DNA of 64,000 nt from Methylophilus sp. 13 (lineage in GTDB: Bacteria > Pseudomonadota > Gammaproteobacteria > Burkholderiales > Methylophilaceae), in assembly GCF_015354335.1 (NCBI RefSeq), contig NZ_JADKYR010000002.1:558001-622000 (forward strand). Reading direction: 5' to 3'. The notes beneath the pieces are model-generated. The model was given only the letters and a program-made list of their open reading frames with translations, was not told the origin of the DNA and did no database searches. The translations under genes and the position numbers were made by a program. Of the stretch, positions 55,014 through 64,000 are shown piece after piece (the first letter of the stretch is position 1; every line of letters begins with the position of its first letter).

Positions 55014-56767
55014 CAGTCGTCTTGAAACTGCTTGTGATACAACCGGCTGTAATACCCGCTTTGTGCCAGCAGGCTGGTATGCGATCCAGTTTCGATGATT
55101 CTGCCCTGATCCATGACCAGAATCCGGTCTGCGTTCTCTACGGTACTCAAGCGGTGCGCAATCACGATCGTCGTGCGGTTTTGCATTAAGCGATCCAGCG
55201 CCATCTGTACATGTAGCTCGGACTCACTGTCCAAGGCAGACGTCGCCTCATCCAGCAGTAACACCGGCGCATCTTTTAAAATGGCACGTGCAATCGCCAG
55301 ACGCTGGCGCTGCCCGCCGGACAAACGGACACCCCGGTCACCGATTTCGCTTTGCAGGCCTTGCGGCATGTGCTCGATAAACTCCCAGGCATTAGCCGCT
55401 TTGGCAGCGGCAATGACCTCTTCCTCAGTCGCCTCGCGCAAGGCACCATAGGCAATATTGTTGTAAATGGTGTCGTTAAACAAGACGATATCCTGACTGA
55501 CCAGTGAAAACTGTTCGCGCAAGTTCTCCAGCCCATACTCGCGGACATCCACGCCATCCAGCAAAATACTGCCTTCTTGCAACCCATAGAAGCGTGGCAG
55601 CAAATTGACCAGTGTGGTTTTGCCACTGCCAGAACGACCAACCAGCGCCACTTTCTCGCCAGCGCGTATCGTGGCGTTAATGTGGTCCAGTGCGTTGTGT
55701 TTGGCCTGCGGATACCGCAAGGTCACGTCTTTAAATACCAGATCGCCCTGTGCGCGGCCAATCCGATGATGGCCATGATCCTCTTCGGATGCCAAATCCA
55801 GCACCTCAAAAATACTCTGCGCCGCCGCCAGGCCCACTTGCAAGTCTTCGTTAGCCGAAGTGATGTGTTTGATCGGTGCAATCAGCATCATCAATGCGCC
55901 GATAAACGCGGCAAACTCGCCTACCGTAAATTGTCCCAGGGCATAATAGACCACCAGCCCTAAAGCCAGCGCCGACAACACCTCAATCACAAAGCTGTTC
56001 AGCCCCGAGATACGCGCACTGCGCAATTCGAGCTGGCGGTTTTTACCGACCACATCGCCAAAGCGCGTGTTCTCAAAATTTTGCGCGCCAAAAATTTTGA
56101 CAATACGCTGCGCGGCAATCGCCTCTTCCGCCGTTTTGGTAATCTCGCCAACGGCTTGCTGTACCCGTTTGGCATTTGCGCGCAACTTGGGCGTAGTCTT
56201 GGATAAATACAGCCCCATCAGCGGCGTCACCAGCGCAAATACCAGGGTCAGTTTCCAGTCCAAATACAGCATGTAAGCAATCAGGCCTATCACAGTCAGG
56301 ATATCCCGTACTACGTTATGGGCCGAACGCGTGACGACAATCGATAGCCGCTCGGCGTCATAGGTCATCTTGGACACCAGCGAGCCATTGGAATGCATGT
56401 CAAAAAAACTCACCGGCAACAACATCAGCTTGGCAAACACCTGTTTACGCATCACTTCGACCACCAGCCTGGTCACAGCGCGCAAGCAGTAAATCGAGAA
56501 GAATGAAGCCACGGCACGAACGACCATCAAGCCAACCAGCATCAGCGGCAAAGTAAATGCTTCCTGCACCGAATGCTGGACAAAGCCTTCATCGGTGACT
56601 TTTTTAATCAGGGCCAGAAAAGCGGTGTTACTGAGCGACAACACGGTGGTTGCCACCATGGAGACCAGAAAATAAAACTTGTAACGCCAGGCATATAAAA
56701 ACAGGCGCTTGTATAACAGTTTGGGATTGACGATTTTAGGTAAATCGACTTTTTGTTTGCGGGCCAT
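55013..56767 (-). CDS. msbA: MsbA lipid A-core flippase (ABC transporter)
   Basis: 584 residues from the ATG ending at 56767 (E. coli 582). Six membrane helices (about 25-300) then the ATPase with Walker A GRSGSGKTTLVNLLPRFY, Q-loop region SLVSQDIVLFND, signature LSGGQRQRLAIARAIL and Walker B VLLLDEATSALD. It flips lipid A-core from the inner to the outer leaflet of the inner membrane. Clustered with lpxK and kdsB; a terminator separates it from exbD. Confidence 0.96.
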   Translation of the reverse strand: MARKQKVDLPKIVNPKLLYKRLFLYAWRYKFYFLVSMVATTVLSLSNTAFLALIKKVTDEGFVQHSVQEAFTLPLMLVGLMVVRAVASFFSIYCLRAVTRLVVEVMRKQVFAKLMLLPVSFFDMHSNGSLVSKMTYDAERLSIVVTRSAHNVVRDILTVIGLIAYMLYLDWKLTLVFALVTPLMGLYLSKTTPKLRANAKRVQQAVGEITKTAEEAIAAQRIVKIFGAQNFENTRFGDVVGKNRQLELRSARISGLNSFVIEVLSALALGLVVYYALGQFTVGEFAAFIGALMMLIAPIKHITSANEDLQVGLAAAQSIFEVLDLASEEDHGHHRIGRAQGDLVFKDVTLRYPQAKHNALDHINATIRAGEKVALVGRSGSGKTTLVNLLPRFYGLQEGSILLDGVDVREYGLENLREQFSLVSQDIVLFNDTIYNNIAYGALREATEEEVIAAAKAANAWEFIEHMPQGLQSEIGDRGVRLSGGQRQRLAIARAILKDAPVLLLDEATSALDSESELHVQMALDRLMQNRTTIVIAHRLSTVENADRILVMDQGRIIETGSHTSLLAQSGYYSRLYHKQFQDD

Positions 56768-56794
56768 GCGGGTTCTCTGATTACTTAAAAACAA

Positions 56795-56826
56795 GCAAGC
56801 CCGTCGGTCACAACGGGCTTGCCTGG
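56795..56826 (-). terminator. Terminator between exbD and msbA
   Basis: Read leftward: a 10-bp stem (56813-56822 with 56795-56804), 8-base loop, then TTGTTTTTAAG. It may reduce readthrough from exbBD into msbA. Confidence 0.7.
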
Positions 56827-56862
56827 CACTAAACGGGACAGCTCACAAACAGCCACCACACA

Positions 56863-57291
56863 TTAGTGGCTGTTTACCTGTGTGGCAAAGGTGATGTGTG
56901 TGTAATTCGCCATCCGGGAGGCTTCCATAATATTCACCACAGACTGGTGCGAGGCCTTGCCATCGGCATTAATGATAATGGTCGGCTCTTTGTCTGCCGG
57001 ACCGGCCTTGCCTGCTTCGATCAAGGCGGCTGACAAATCAGACACCACGGCACCATTCGCTTCTTTGCCATTCACCAGGCAACGGCCGCTGGCATCGACC
57101 TCCACGGTAATAGTCAATGGTTTTTCTTGAGGGGCATTGGCATCCGCGGTCGGCAAGTTAATCTGCAACTCACTGGTACGTGAAAAGGTTGCACTCACGA
57201 TCAGGAAAATAATAATCACCAGCAACACGTCAATCAACGGAATAAAGTTGATTTCTAGCTCTTCGTCGCGGCTACCACGTTTAAAGTTCAT
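56863..57291 (-). CDS. exbD: ExbD/TolR-family protein
   Basis: 142 residues. One N-terminal membrane helix with the essential Asp: EINFIPLIDVLLVIIIFLIVSATF, followed by a periplasmic domain ending MEASRMANYTHITFATQ. Works with the MotA/TolQ/ExbB channel to use proton flow for TonB- or Tol-linked work. No tonB or tolA is next to it, so the partner is unknown. Clustering of exbBD with msbA-lpxK is a recurring betaproteobacterial arrangement. Confidence 0.93.
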   Translation of the reverse strand: MNFKRGSRDEELEINFIPLIDVLLVIIIFLIVSATFSRTSELQINLPTADANAPQEKPLTITVEVDASGRCLVNGKEANGAVVSDLSAALIEAGKAGPADKEPTIIINADGKASHQSVVNIMEASRMANYTHITFATQVNSH

Positions 57292-57324
57292 GAGACTGCC
57301 TTTTTTTATCCTGTCGCAAAATGC

Positions 57325-57930
57325 TTATCCGCGGTCGCCGTGGATAATTTCTACCAGTTTAACGGCTTGCTGCTCCATATCCACCAGAAAACCGTCCACT
57401 TTGCTCTTGAAATAACGATAGGCAATCATCGAAGGCACCGCCACCACAATCCCGGCCGCCGTGTTGTACAAGGCCACCGAAATGCCGCGCGCAAACTGTG
57501 CCACATCGTGACCACTATTCGTGAATGAACCAAACAGCTCGACCATGCCGATCACCGTCCCCAGCAGCCCCAGCAAAGGCGCTACAGTGGCAATGGTCCC
57601 CAAGGTGGGCAGGTATTGTTCCAGTTTGTGTGCAACCGCACGGCCGGTTTCTTCAATGGCTTCTTTGGTAACCTCACGTGAGTGCCCCATATTCGCCAAC
57701 GCACTTGCAAAAACGCGACCAAGTAAAGAGTGTGCTTCGAGACGGCTTAAGGTTTCACGTGTCACGCCGCCCTGCTTTAACCAGTTTTGCACTTCAGGCA
57801 ATAACTGGTCCGGGGTGACAACTGAAGCTCTCAAGGCCCAGAATCGCTCGACAATAATGGCAAACGAGATCACAGAAGCGATAACCAGAGGCCAGATTGG
57901 CCAACCGGCCGCTAAAATAATTTCCCACAC
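57325..57930 (-). CDS. exbB: MotA/TolQ/ExbB proton-channel family protein
   Basis: 201 residues from a GTG start (ending at 57930) supported by GGAG eight bases before; no ATG is available upstream in frame. Three membrane helices: WPIWPLVIASVISFAIIVERFWAL, LPTLGTIATVAPLLGLLGTVIGMVELF and AAGIVVAVPSMIAYRYFKSKVD, with the conserved GTVIGM channel motif. Together with the ExbD gene 33 bases downstream it forms a proton-driven motor complex. Confidence 0.93.
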   Translation of the reverse strand: MWEIILAAGWPIWPLVIASVISFAIIVERFWALRASVVTPDQLLPEVQNWLKQGGVTRETLSRLEAHSLLGRVFASALANMGHSREVTKEAIEETGRAVAHKLEQYLPTLGTIATVAPLLGLLGTVIGMVELFGSFTNSGHDVAQFARGISVALYNTAAGIVVAVPSMIAYRYFKSKVDGFLVDMEQQAVKLVEIIHGDRG

Positions 57931-58059
57931 AGTGATGACTCCAATGGTTTTTTTAAACTTCCGCTACTTTAGCGTTAACCTGCCCTAAGGGCAAGTTTTG
58001 TGCGATATCTAGGCGGTTACAAAACCGCTTTTGCGAAATGTGGGCGATCGCAGAGGCAG

Positions 58060-60468
58060 TCAATCCCAATAATGCGGCTCAACCTGGCGCCAGGTTAAGA
58101 CCGTTGGGTGATTGCCCTGTGTAAAATTCAGCATCACCGCGCCATGTTGATCTGAGCGATAGCGTTGACTTTCTATCGCTTCGTAGCGTGATAACACCGC
58201 CTGCTTGGGGTGGCCGAACCGGTTAAGATAGCCCACCGTGGCAATCGCGATGCTGGGTTTTACCGCCTGGACAAACGCAGGACTGGAGGAGGTTTTGCTG
58301 CCATGATGCGGCATGGTCATCACCGTAGAAGCCAGATTTTTCCCAGACTGCTCCAGCAACCGTTGCTCACCATATTGTTCGATATCCCCTGTCAATAACA
58401 GACTGCCATGGGCAGAGATCACCTGAATCACACAGCTTTTATCGTTATCTTTAAGGGGAGTTTCTGGTTGCGCCAAAGGATAAAGCACCTTGAAACTGAC
58501 CTGGTCCCATTGCCAATGCTGTCCGGCCTGGCAAGCAAGATGTGGCATGCTTGCCGCCTGCGGAATCGCCTGCAGTTGCTCAAAAAAAGCCGCGTCTGTG
58601 CCGAGTGAGCTTAACAAGTGTGTGGCTGGCACGCCAGCCAGCACCGAGGCCATGCCACCGACATGATCATTATCGTCATGCGAGACCACCGCCAAATCCA
58701 GCCGGGACAGGCCCAAGTGGCGCAAATAAGGCAGCACAATCCGTTGACCGGCATCACTGTCTTCATGATAGACCGGCCCCGCATCGTAGAGCATGGCATG
58801 GCTAGCCGTTTGCACCAGCACACTCAAGCCCTGGCCGATATCCAGCACAGTGACGCGCATGTCCCCTGGCTTGAGCACTGACAGGGCAGGCAAGCATAAA
58901 GGCAACCAGAGTAGCAGCCCAAACCAGCGTAATGGCCAGCCTTTGGGTAACAGTAACACCAGCATGCCTAACATTGCCAGCAGCCAGGCAGACAGTGACG
59001 GTGTAGGCAGATACCAGACTGCCCAGGATAATTGGCTGAACCAATGTAATAGCCAGGCCAGTCCCTGCCACAGCTGTGCTGCCAGCATTAACAAGGCATC
59101 CACCGGCAACATAGCGCCGGCAATCGCCAGTGGCACCACGCCCAGGCTAACCAGTGGAATCGCCAGAGCATTGGCAAACGGGGACACCAGAGACACCTGG
59201 TTAAACAATAGGATCAGGATAGGCACAAAGGCCAGCGTAATCATGCTCTGTGTATGCACCGCGGCCCGCCAGGCACTCGGAGGATGCAAGCGTCCGCCCA
59301 TGCCAAAGGCGAGCAAGGCCACTGCGCCAAAAGACAACCAGAAGCCCGGCGCCAGCACCGCCCAGGGATCCAGCACGACGACCACCCAGAGTGCCACACT
59401 GAGTATCCAGGAAAAAGGGAATTGGCGGCGCAGACTCAGCATGCCTAGCATGGTCAGCAACATCCATAAGGTGCGCTGTGTCGGAATGGAAAATCCGGCC
59501 AGGGCGGAATAAACCACCGCCACTAAGGCCCCACCCACCCGTGCCACCAGAGTGGAGGGCACATATATCGCCCAGCGCGGTTGCTGCCGCCACACCCAGC
59601 CCGTCAAGAAATAACCGAGGCCAGCCAGCATCGTAATATGCAGACCAGAAATACTGATTAAATGATTAATCCCGGTATCGACAAACAATTGCCAGTCCGC
59701 ACGCGAGATCTGGCTATCATCACCGATAACCAAAGCGCGCAGGACGCCACTGGCCGGGCTGGTTCCCAGCACCTGCTGGATTCGCTCACCCACCAGCGCT
59801 CGCCAGTGCGCAACCATGGCAGCGGGTTGCCAGACCATGGCTTGCAGCTTGCGCATCGGTGCTTTGGAGACTATAGAGCCTGCCGCGCCAATCTGGTTGG
59901 CCAGGCACCAGGCAGCATAATCAAAACCATGCGGATTACGCGTGGAATGCGGACGTTTGAGCTTGACGGTGAATTGCCAGCGCTCTCCTGCTTGTAATAA
60001 CGGTAAAGCATTGTGCGACGTGGCCGGGGCATGACGATATGACTGCTCGTAGAGATGCAATCGCAGCCTGGGGGGCAACGGACAATGTGTGTTGAAGGTG
60101 CGCTCAACGGCAACATCCACATGCTGGCCTCGTGCATCGCGCGCTGGCACGCTCACAATCACAGCTTGAATCTTGAGTGGCTGTTGTTCACACGCCTGAG
60201 GCAGCGCCGTTTGCAAGCGCCAGGCCGCGCGCGCCTGCGCCCAGGCAAAGCCGATGGCAGCCACGAGCAAAATACAGCCAAGCCGACGGCAAAAAAGGCG
60301 AACCGCTGAGGTTAGCCTGACACCCCCGATATGGCGACTGTTCGCCAGTAGCGCGACCAGTCCCAAGGCTGCTAGCCAGCCCAGCCAAACCGGGAGCGAC
60401 CATAATTGCGCTTGTTGCTGAAACAGCCAGACACCGAATAATAATCCCAGTGTGGCGCCCGGCAACAT
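58060..60468 (-). CDS. comEC: ComEC/Rec2 DNA-uptake channel protein
   Basis: 802 residues. Three parts: an N-terminal DUF4131/OB-like periplasmic part (to about 200) between hydrophobic segments; the Competence domain (about 220-500) with DTGINHLISISGLHITMLAG and AGFSIPTQRTLWMLLTML; and a C-terminal metallo-beta-lactamase domain with VLDIGQGLSVLVQT, VVSHDDNDHVGGM and TVMTMPHHGS. It carries one DNA strand through the inner membrane in natural transformation; the lactamase part is the likely nuclease. It follows lolD by five bases. Confidence 0.95.
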   Translation of the reverse strand: MLPGATLGLLFGVWLFQQQAQLWSLPVWLGWLAALGLVALLANSRHIGGVRLTSAVRLFCRRLGCILLVAAIGFAWAQARAAWRLQTALPQACEQQPLKIQAVIVSVPARDARGQHVDVAVERTFNTHCPLPPRLRLHLYEQSYRHAPATSHNALPLLQAGERWQFTVKLKRPHSTRNPHGFDYAAWCLANQIGAAGSIVSKAPMRKLQAMVWQPAAMVAHWRALVGERIQQVLGTSPASGVLRALVIGDDSQISRADWQLFVDTGINHLISISGLHITMLAGLGYFLTGWVWRQQPRWAIYVPSTLVARVGGALVAVVYSALAGFSIPTQRTLWMLLTMLGMLSLRRQFPFSWILSVALWVVVVLDPWAVLAPGFWLSFGAVALLAFGMGGRLHPPSAWRAAVHTQSMITLAFVPILILLFNQVSLVSPFANALAIPLVSLGVVPLAIAGAMLPVDALLMLAAQLWQGLAWLLHWFSQLSWAVWYLPTPSLSAWLLAMLGMLVLLLPKGWPLRWFGLLLWLPLCLPALSVLKPGDMRVTVLDIGQGLSVLVQTASHAMLYDAGPVYHEDSDAGQRIVLPYLRHLGLSRLDLAVVSHDDNDHVGGMASVLAGVPATHLLSSLGTDAAFFEQLQAIPQAASMPHLACQAGQHWQWDQVSFKVLYPLAQPETPLKDNDKSCVIQVISAHGSLLLTGDIEQYGEQRLLEQSGKNLASTVMTMPHHGSKTSSSPAFVQAVKPSIAIATVGYLNRFGHPKQAVLSRYEAIESQRYRSDQHGAVMLNFTQGNHPTVLTWRQVEPHYWD

Positions 60469-60473
60469 GACGG

Positions 60474-61178
60474 CTACTCGTCAGCCAGTCCTTGCGCGTC
60501 TGGCAACAGGGGTTGCAAGCGCCCATCCTGCAAACGATATTGCTGATGCATGCGTGACGCCAGCGACAGATCATGGGTGACGACCACTAGCGCAGTGCCC
60601 TGTTGCGCCTGGATCTGCAACAGCAACTCAAACACTTGTTGTGCCGTTTGCCGGTCCAGGTTGCCGGTTGGTTCATCGGCCAATATGCAGCGTGGCTGCG
60701 TGACTAATGCACGGGCCAGGGCCGCGCGCTGACGCTCCCCGCCTGACAACTCACCAGGGGTATGTTGCAGACGATGCGCCAGACCGACCTGCGTCAGATA
60801 ATGTGCAGCCTGTTCCAGCGCCTGCGCCCGCGGCATACGCCGAATCAGTAGCGGCATGGCCACATTTTCCAGCGCACTGAACTCGGGCAGCAAGTGATGA
60901 AACTGATAGACAAAGCCCAGATACTGGTTACGCATGGCACTTTTTTCAGCCTCGGAGAGCCTGGTTAACGGCTTGCCCAGCCACTGCACCTCGCCATGCG
61001 TAGGCGCGTCCAGACCGCCCAGCAAATGCAACAAGGTACTTTTACCACTGCCCGAAGCGCCAACAATCGCCACATGATCACCTGCCGCCAGTTGCAAGTC
61101 GACCCCGGTCAGCACCGAGGTATCCAGCGCTTCATAACGCTTGGCCAAGCCCTGGCACTGCAATACCCAATTACTCAT
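60474..61178 (-). CDS. lolD: LolD ABC ATPase of lipoprotein release
   Basis: 234 residues. Walker [19 protein letters not shown], the LolD-specific loop around [23 protein letters not shown], signature [15 protein letters not shown] and Walker [13 protein letters not shown]. With LolC/E it extracts lipoproteins from the inner membrane to LolA. It overlaps the lolC gene by eight bases, a strong operon sign. Confidence 0.96.
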   Translation of the reverse strand: MSNWVLQCQGLAKRYEALDTSVLTGVDLQLAAGDHVAIVGASGSGKSTLLHLLGGLDAPTHGEVQWLGKPLTRLSEAEKSAMRNQYLGFVYQFHHLLPEFSALENVAMPLLIRRMPRAQALEQAAHYLTQVGLAHRLQHTPGELSGGERQRAALARALVTQPRCILADEPTGNLDRQTAQQVFELLLQIQAQQGTALVVVTHDLSLASRMHQQYRLQDGRLQPLLPDAQGLADE

Positions 61179-62469
61179 AACGCAAGGCCTCCGCCGGATT
61201 CATACTCGCCGCACGGGCACTGGGATACAAGGTCGCGACCAGACTGAGCAGGATAGACAGGCCCACAATCGCCGACACATCCGACCACATCAGCTTGGAA
61301 GGCAAATCACTGATGTAATACACGTCTTTGGACAAAAACTGCACATTAAAAGTATGTTCAATCCAGGGCACCACGGTCTCGATATTGAGGGCCAGCAACA
61401 CGCCCAGCACCGCCCCCGACAAGGTGCCGATAATGCCTATCATCGCACCTTGCACCACAAACATTTTGCGTATGCTTTGCGGGGTTGCGCCCATGGTGCG
61501 CAGGATGGCAATATCCGCACGTTTGTCAGTTACCGCCATCACCAGCGTAGAGACAATATTAAATGCTGCCACCGCCACGATCAGCGCCAAAATAATAAAC
61601 ATCACTCGTTTTTCGAGCTGGATCGCCTTAAAGAAATTGGCATGTTGCTGGGTCCAGTCAGTAACGTAATAGTTGGGTCCCAGTGCCTGTATCAGCTCGC
61701 GGCTGACGCGATCGGCCATAAACAAGTCATCCAGCTTGAGGCGCAAGCCAGAAACCTGATCGCCCAGCCGGTAGAGCTTGGCCGCATCGTCCAAATGAAT
61801 CAAGGCCAGGCCCGCATCATACTCATACATGCCAACCTGAAAAATCCCGGCCACAGTAAATTGCTTGATGCGTGGCACCAGTCCCGCCGGAGTCACCTGC
61901 CCTTGCGGCGCCATCAACACCACCTTGTCGCCAACACGCACGCCTAGCGCCAGCGCCAGGTCTGCCCCCAATACAATATTGAATTGGCCTGGCTGCAAAT
62001 CGGTCAGCTTGCCAATTTTCATCTGGGTTGCCAGGTCAGAGACTTTGCCTTCCTGTGAAGGTAACACGCCACGAATCAGCAAGCCCTGCACCGCTTCGTC
62101 ATGCGTCAACATGCCTTGCGCCATGATGTAAGGCGCCACGCCGGTGATGGGGCTGGCAACCGCCTTGGCCGGAATCTGCTCTATCTGCTGCTGCAAGTGC
62201 TGCCAGTCCGGCAAACCGGCTTCAAAGCTCCGCACTTCAATATGCGAAGCCACGCCTAAAATGCGCTTTCTGAGCTCATCCTGAAAGCCGTTCATGACCG
62301 ACAACACGACAATCAGGGCCATCACACCGAGGGCAATGCCTATCATGCTGGTGAGGGAGATAAACGAAATAAAGTGATTGTTGCGTTTGGCGCGTGTATA
62401 GCGCCAGCCTATCCAAAACTCATAAGGCAGGCGCCGCGCGAGCGCACTGAAAAAGGTGTCATTCTTCAT
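61171..62469 (-). CDS. lolC: LolC/LolE lipoprotein-releasing permease
   Basis: 432 residues. One N-terminal membrane helix ([40 protein letters not shown]) with the LolC/E motif, a large periplasmic MacB-like domain (about 65-270), then three helices including [43 protein letters not shown]. Only one such gene lies here, so the complex may be a homodimer (LolF type) or its partner is elsewhere. Overlap with lolD confirms the pairing. Confidence 0.94.
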   Translation of the reverse strand: MKNDTFFSALARRLPYEFWIGWRYTRAKRNNHFISFISLTSMIGIALGVMALIVVLSVMNGFQDELRKRILGVASHIEVRSFEAGLPDWQHLQQQIEQIPAKAVASPITGVAPYIMAQGMLTHDEAVQGLLIRGVLPSQEGKVSDLATQMKIGKLTDLQPGQFNIVLGADLALALGVRVGDKVVLMAPQGQVTPAGLVPRIKQFTVAGIFQVGMYEYDAGLALIHLDDAAKLYRLGDQVSGLRLKLDDLFMADRVSRELIQALGPNYYVTDWTQQHANFFKAIQLEKRVMFIILALIVAVAAFNIVSTLVMAVTDKRADIAILRTMGATPQSIRKMFVVQGAMIGIIGTLSGAVLGVLLALNIETVVPWIEHTFNVQFLSKDVYYISDLPSKLMWSDVSAIVGLSILLSLVATLYPSARAASMNPAEALRYE

Positions 62470-62695
62470 GGCCGCATCTTAACAGCTTTTAATGGCATCG
62501 CGATACCTGCCCACATTGAAAGCGCAGCTCAACCCAGGCGCGCCTCAACAGCTTGTCAGCCAAATCCGACCCAAAAATGCGGGCATGGCCGACTGAACCC
62601 AGGCAAGCTTGCCTTTAAGATGCACTCAGGTCGATGGCATGCACACCGACTGACACAACGATCTAAATCAAGAATGTAATCATAGGAGACTCGAG

Positions 62696-62899
62696 ATGAA
62701 CAAAGACATTTTCGAAGGCAACTGGAAGCAGCTTAAAGGCAAAGTCAAAGAACAATGGGGAAAACTGACCAATGATGACTTGGATGTGATCGAAGGCAAA
62801 CGCGACCAGGTCGCAGGCAAAATCCAGGAACGCTATGGCATCACCAAGGATGAAGCTGAGAAACAGCTCAAAGCCTGGGAAGACAAACACCGCCACTAA
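62696..62899 (+). CDS. CsbD-family stress protein
   Basis: 67 residues, highly charged: MNKDIFEGNWKQLKGKVKEQWGKLTNDDLDVIEGKRDQVAGKIQERYGITKDEAEKQLKAWE. This is the CsbD/YjbJ family, general-stress induced in many bacteria with unknown mechanism. A ribosome-binding site TAGGAGACTCGAG precedes the ATG. The upstream 226 bases hold no other gene. A strong hairpin terminator follows. Confidence 0.93.
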   Translation: MNKDIFEGNWKQLKGKVKEQWGKLTNDDLDVIEGKRDQVAGKIQERYGITKDEAEKQLKAWEDKHRH

Positions 62900-62971
62900 G
62901 GCCTGTGCCATACCCACTTAGCATGATGCAACGCTTGGCGTTTTAGTATCATTGTCTAAGCAGAGGCGCCC

Positions 62972-63006
62972 CGCAGGACAAGCCCAGCTTGTCCTGCGTT
63001 GTTTCT
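62972..63006 (+). terminator. Terminator after csbD
   Basis: A perfect 12-bp stem (62972-62983 with 62987-62998), CCA loop, then TTGTTTCT. Lies between csbD and convergent ppc. Confidence 0.8.
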
Positions 63007-63018
63007 GCCTATCAGGCC

Positions 63019-64000
63019 TTAACCTGTATTGCGCAAACTGGTAGCAATGCCATTAATGGTCAGCGGAATGGCCCACTTGAGTTTTTCATCGGTTTCGCCA
63101 TTGCGGTAACGCTGTATCATTTCTACCTGCAAGTGATTAAGCGGATCCAGATAGGGCAAGCGGTCGCGAATGGATTTGGCGATCACCGGTTGAGTGGCCA
63201 GACGTTGCGTGGTGCCCAGCAGCAGATTGACCGCGTCGGTGGTCAGCTTGTGTTCGTGCGCAATGCGGCTGAAAATTTCTTCTCGCAAGGCCTTGTCAGC
63301 CAGCAAATGGGCATAATGGCGCGCCACGATCAGGTCTGTTTTCGCAAGCACCATATCGACGTTGTTAATCAGGGTATTAAACAACGGCCAGTGTGCCTGC
63401 ATCTCCAGCAACATTTCCAGACGTGCCTGCTTCAAGGCTGGGTCGTGCGCTAAAAACTGGTGAATGGCGCTGCCCAGACCATACCAGCCTGGCAGCAGCA
63501 AGCGGCACTGCCCCCATGAGAATCCCCACGGAATCGCCCTTAAATCCTCAATCCGTCGCGTCGATTTGCGCGCGGCGGGCCGGCTGCCCAGATTGAGTCC
63601 GGCAATTTCCTCAATCGGCGTGGTATTGAAAAAGTAATCGGCAAAGCCCGGGGTTTCATAAACCAGGCTACGGTAGCTGGTCATCGCGGTGGCTGAGAGG
63701 GCTTCCATCACGCTTTCAAACGCACGCCGTTTGGCGGGCTCCAGCTGGTCGGCCGGGAACAAGGTAGCATCCAGCGTCGCCGCAATCAGGGTTTCCAGAT
63801 GCTGGCGGCCGACCACCGGGTCTGCATAACGCGTGGAGATGATTTCGCCCTGTTCGGTCAGGCGAATCTGGCCATCGACGGTGCCGATGGGTTGCGCCAT
63901 GATGGCCTGATAGGTCGGGCCGCCGCCACGGCCAACCGTGCCGCCACGGCCATGGAACAGGCGCAACTTGACGTTGGCCTGGTTAAACAGTTCCACCAGC
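63019..64000 (-). CDS. ppc: Phosphoenolpyruvate carboxylase, C-terminal part
   Basis: About 327 residues of the C-terminus; the frame stays open to the window edge, so the gene (about 900 residues in the family) continues beyond. Active-site and family motifs: LRLFHGRGGTVGRGGGPTYQAI with the catalytic Arg-rich loop, AIPWGFSWGQCRLLLPGWYGLG, MVLAKTDLIVARHYAHL, and the invariant C-terminal RNTG. It adds bicarbonate to PEP to make oxaloacetate, the anaplerotic step that needs bicarbonate, in line with a DAB transporter in the same window. Confidence 0.96.
   Translation of the reverse strand, partial: LVELFNQANVKLRLFHGRGGTVGRGGGPTYQAIMAQPIGTVDGQIRLTEQGEIISTRYADPVVGRQHLETLIAATLDATLFPADQLEPAKRRAFESVMEALSATAMTSYRSLVYETPGFADYFFNTTPIEEIAGLNLGSRPAARKSTRRIEDLRAIPWGFSWGQCRLLLPGWYGLGSAIHQFLAHDPALKQARLEMLLEMQAHWPLFNTLINNVDMVLAKTDLIVARHYAHLLADKALREEIFSRIAHEHKLTTDAVNLLLGTTQRLATQPVIAKSIRDRLPYLDPLNHLQVEMIQRYRNGETDEKLKWAIPLTINGIATSLRNTG

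Noticed and set aside
58013-58032. Small hairpin after comEC as a terminator
   Set aside because: Only a 6-bp stem, and its T-run lies on the wrong side for the leftward comEC gene.
58793-59512. 239-residue open frame opposite comEC
   Set aside because: Low-complexity Ser/Asn/Thr-rich translation antisense to the membrane part of ComEC; no family resemblance.
61141-61947. 268-residue open frame opposite lolD/lolC
   Set aside because: His- and Gln-rich shadow of the lolC coding strand; lolC and lolD are certain.

Overview
The window reads as a continuous piece of chromosome from a Gram-negative betaproteobacterium, most likely a methylotroph of the Methylophilaceae (Methylophilus, Methylovorus or Methylotenera type). 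The support is indirect. The outer-membrane and LPS gene sets (mlaA, kdsB, lpxK, msbA, lolCD) show a Gram-negative cell, and the arrangements darP/pmbA, panCD-rsfS-rlmH, yciB-yciI-bolA-ppiC and exbBD-msbA-lpxK-ycaR-kdsB look betaproteobacterial. There is also a dose of periplasmic c-type cytochrome and beta-propeller genes. The genus is inferred, not shown. Coding density is high, genes are intact, and I see no rRNA, tRNA, CRISPR array, IS element or prophage. Genes are cut only at the two ends: a PDZ protein on the left and PEP carboxylase (ppc) on the right.

Layout. 1-6 kb: PDZ protein, Gcr-family membrane protein, TusA-like protein without its cysteine, divergent darP/pmbA, and mlaA. 6-10.7 kb: a leftward panC-panD-rsfS-rlmH-phrB run, then mscL behind a 345-base non-coding gap with a strong promoter. 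10.7-20.5 kb: small periplasmic protein, corC, a 1222-residue DUF748 envelope protein, a leftward rnm-yciO-like-M50 protease group, and a rightward yciB-yciI-bolA-ppiC group. 20.5-27.9 kb: feoAB behind a Fur-like box, a PepSY protein, purL and a secreted ankyrin protein. 28-32.5 kb: a five-gene secreted redox operon (monoheme cytochrome c, flavocytochrome c sulfide-dehydrogenase flavoprotein, two beta-propeller proteins, one unknown). 32.6-37 kb: a small secreted protein divergent from an OmpR-type two-component system with four 11-bp-phased repeats between them, a DUF455 ferritin-like protein that overlaps the kinase gene, and an EAL protein.

37-44.6 kb: a leftward inorganic-carbon transporter pair (dabB-dabA) led by an unknown 73-residue protein, a divergent NhaR-like LysR regulator, and a groESL operon with a sigma32-type promoter and structured leader. 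44.6-47.3 kb: infA, a cold-shock gene, serB and a membrane-anchored cytochrome c. 47.4-53 kb: sucCD, a secreted ankyrin protein, nadE, glnB and a DUF486 membrane protein. 53-64 kb: leftward envelope operons (exbB-exbD-msbA-lpxK-ycaR-kdsB and lolC-lolD-comEC), csbD and the 3' part of ppc.

Together the window holds housekeeping (CoA, purine and NAD synthesis, LPS export, lipoprotein sorting), carbon entry and C4 metabolism (DAB bicarbonate/CO2 uptake, PEP carboxylase, succinyl-CoA synthetase) and an accessory periplasmic redox operon. The parts least like standard annotation are the sulfide-dehydrogenase/propeller operon, the repeat-controlled regulator locus, the DAB leader protein, the Cys-less TusA homologue and the non-coding segment before mscL.
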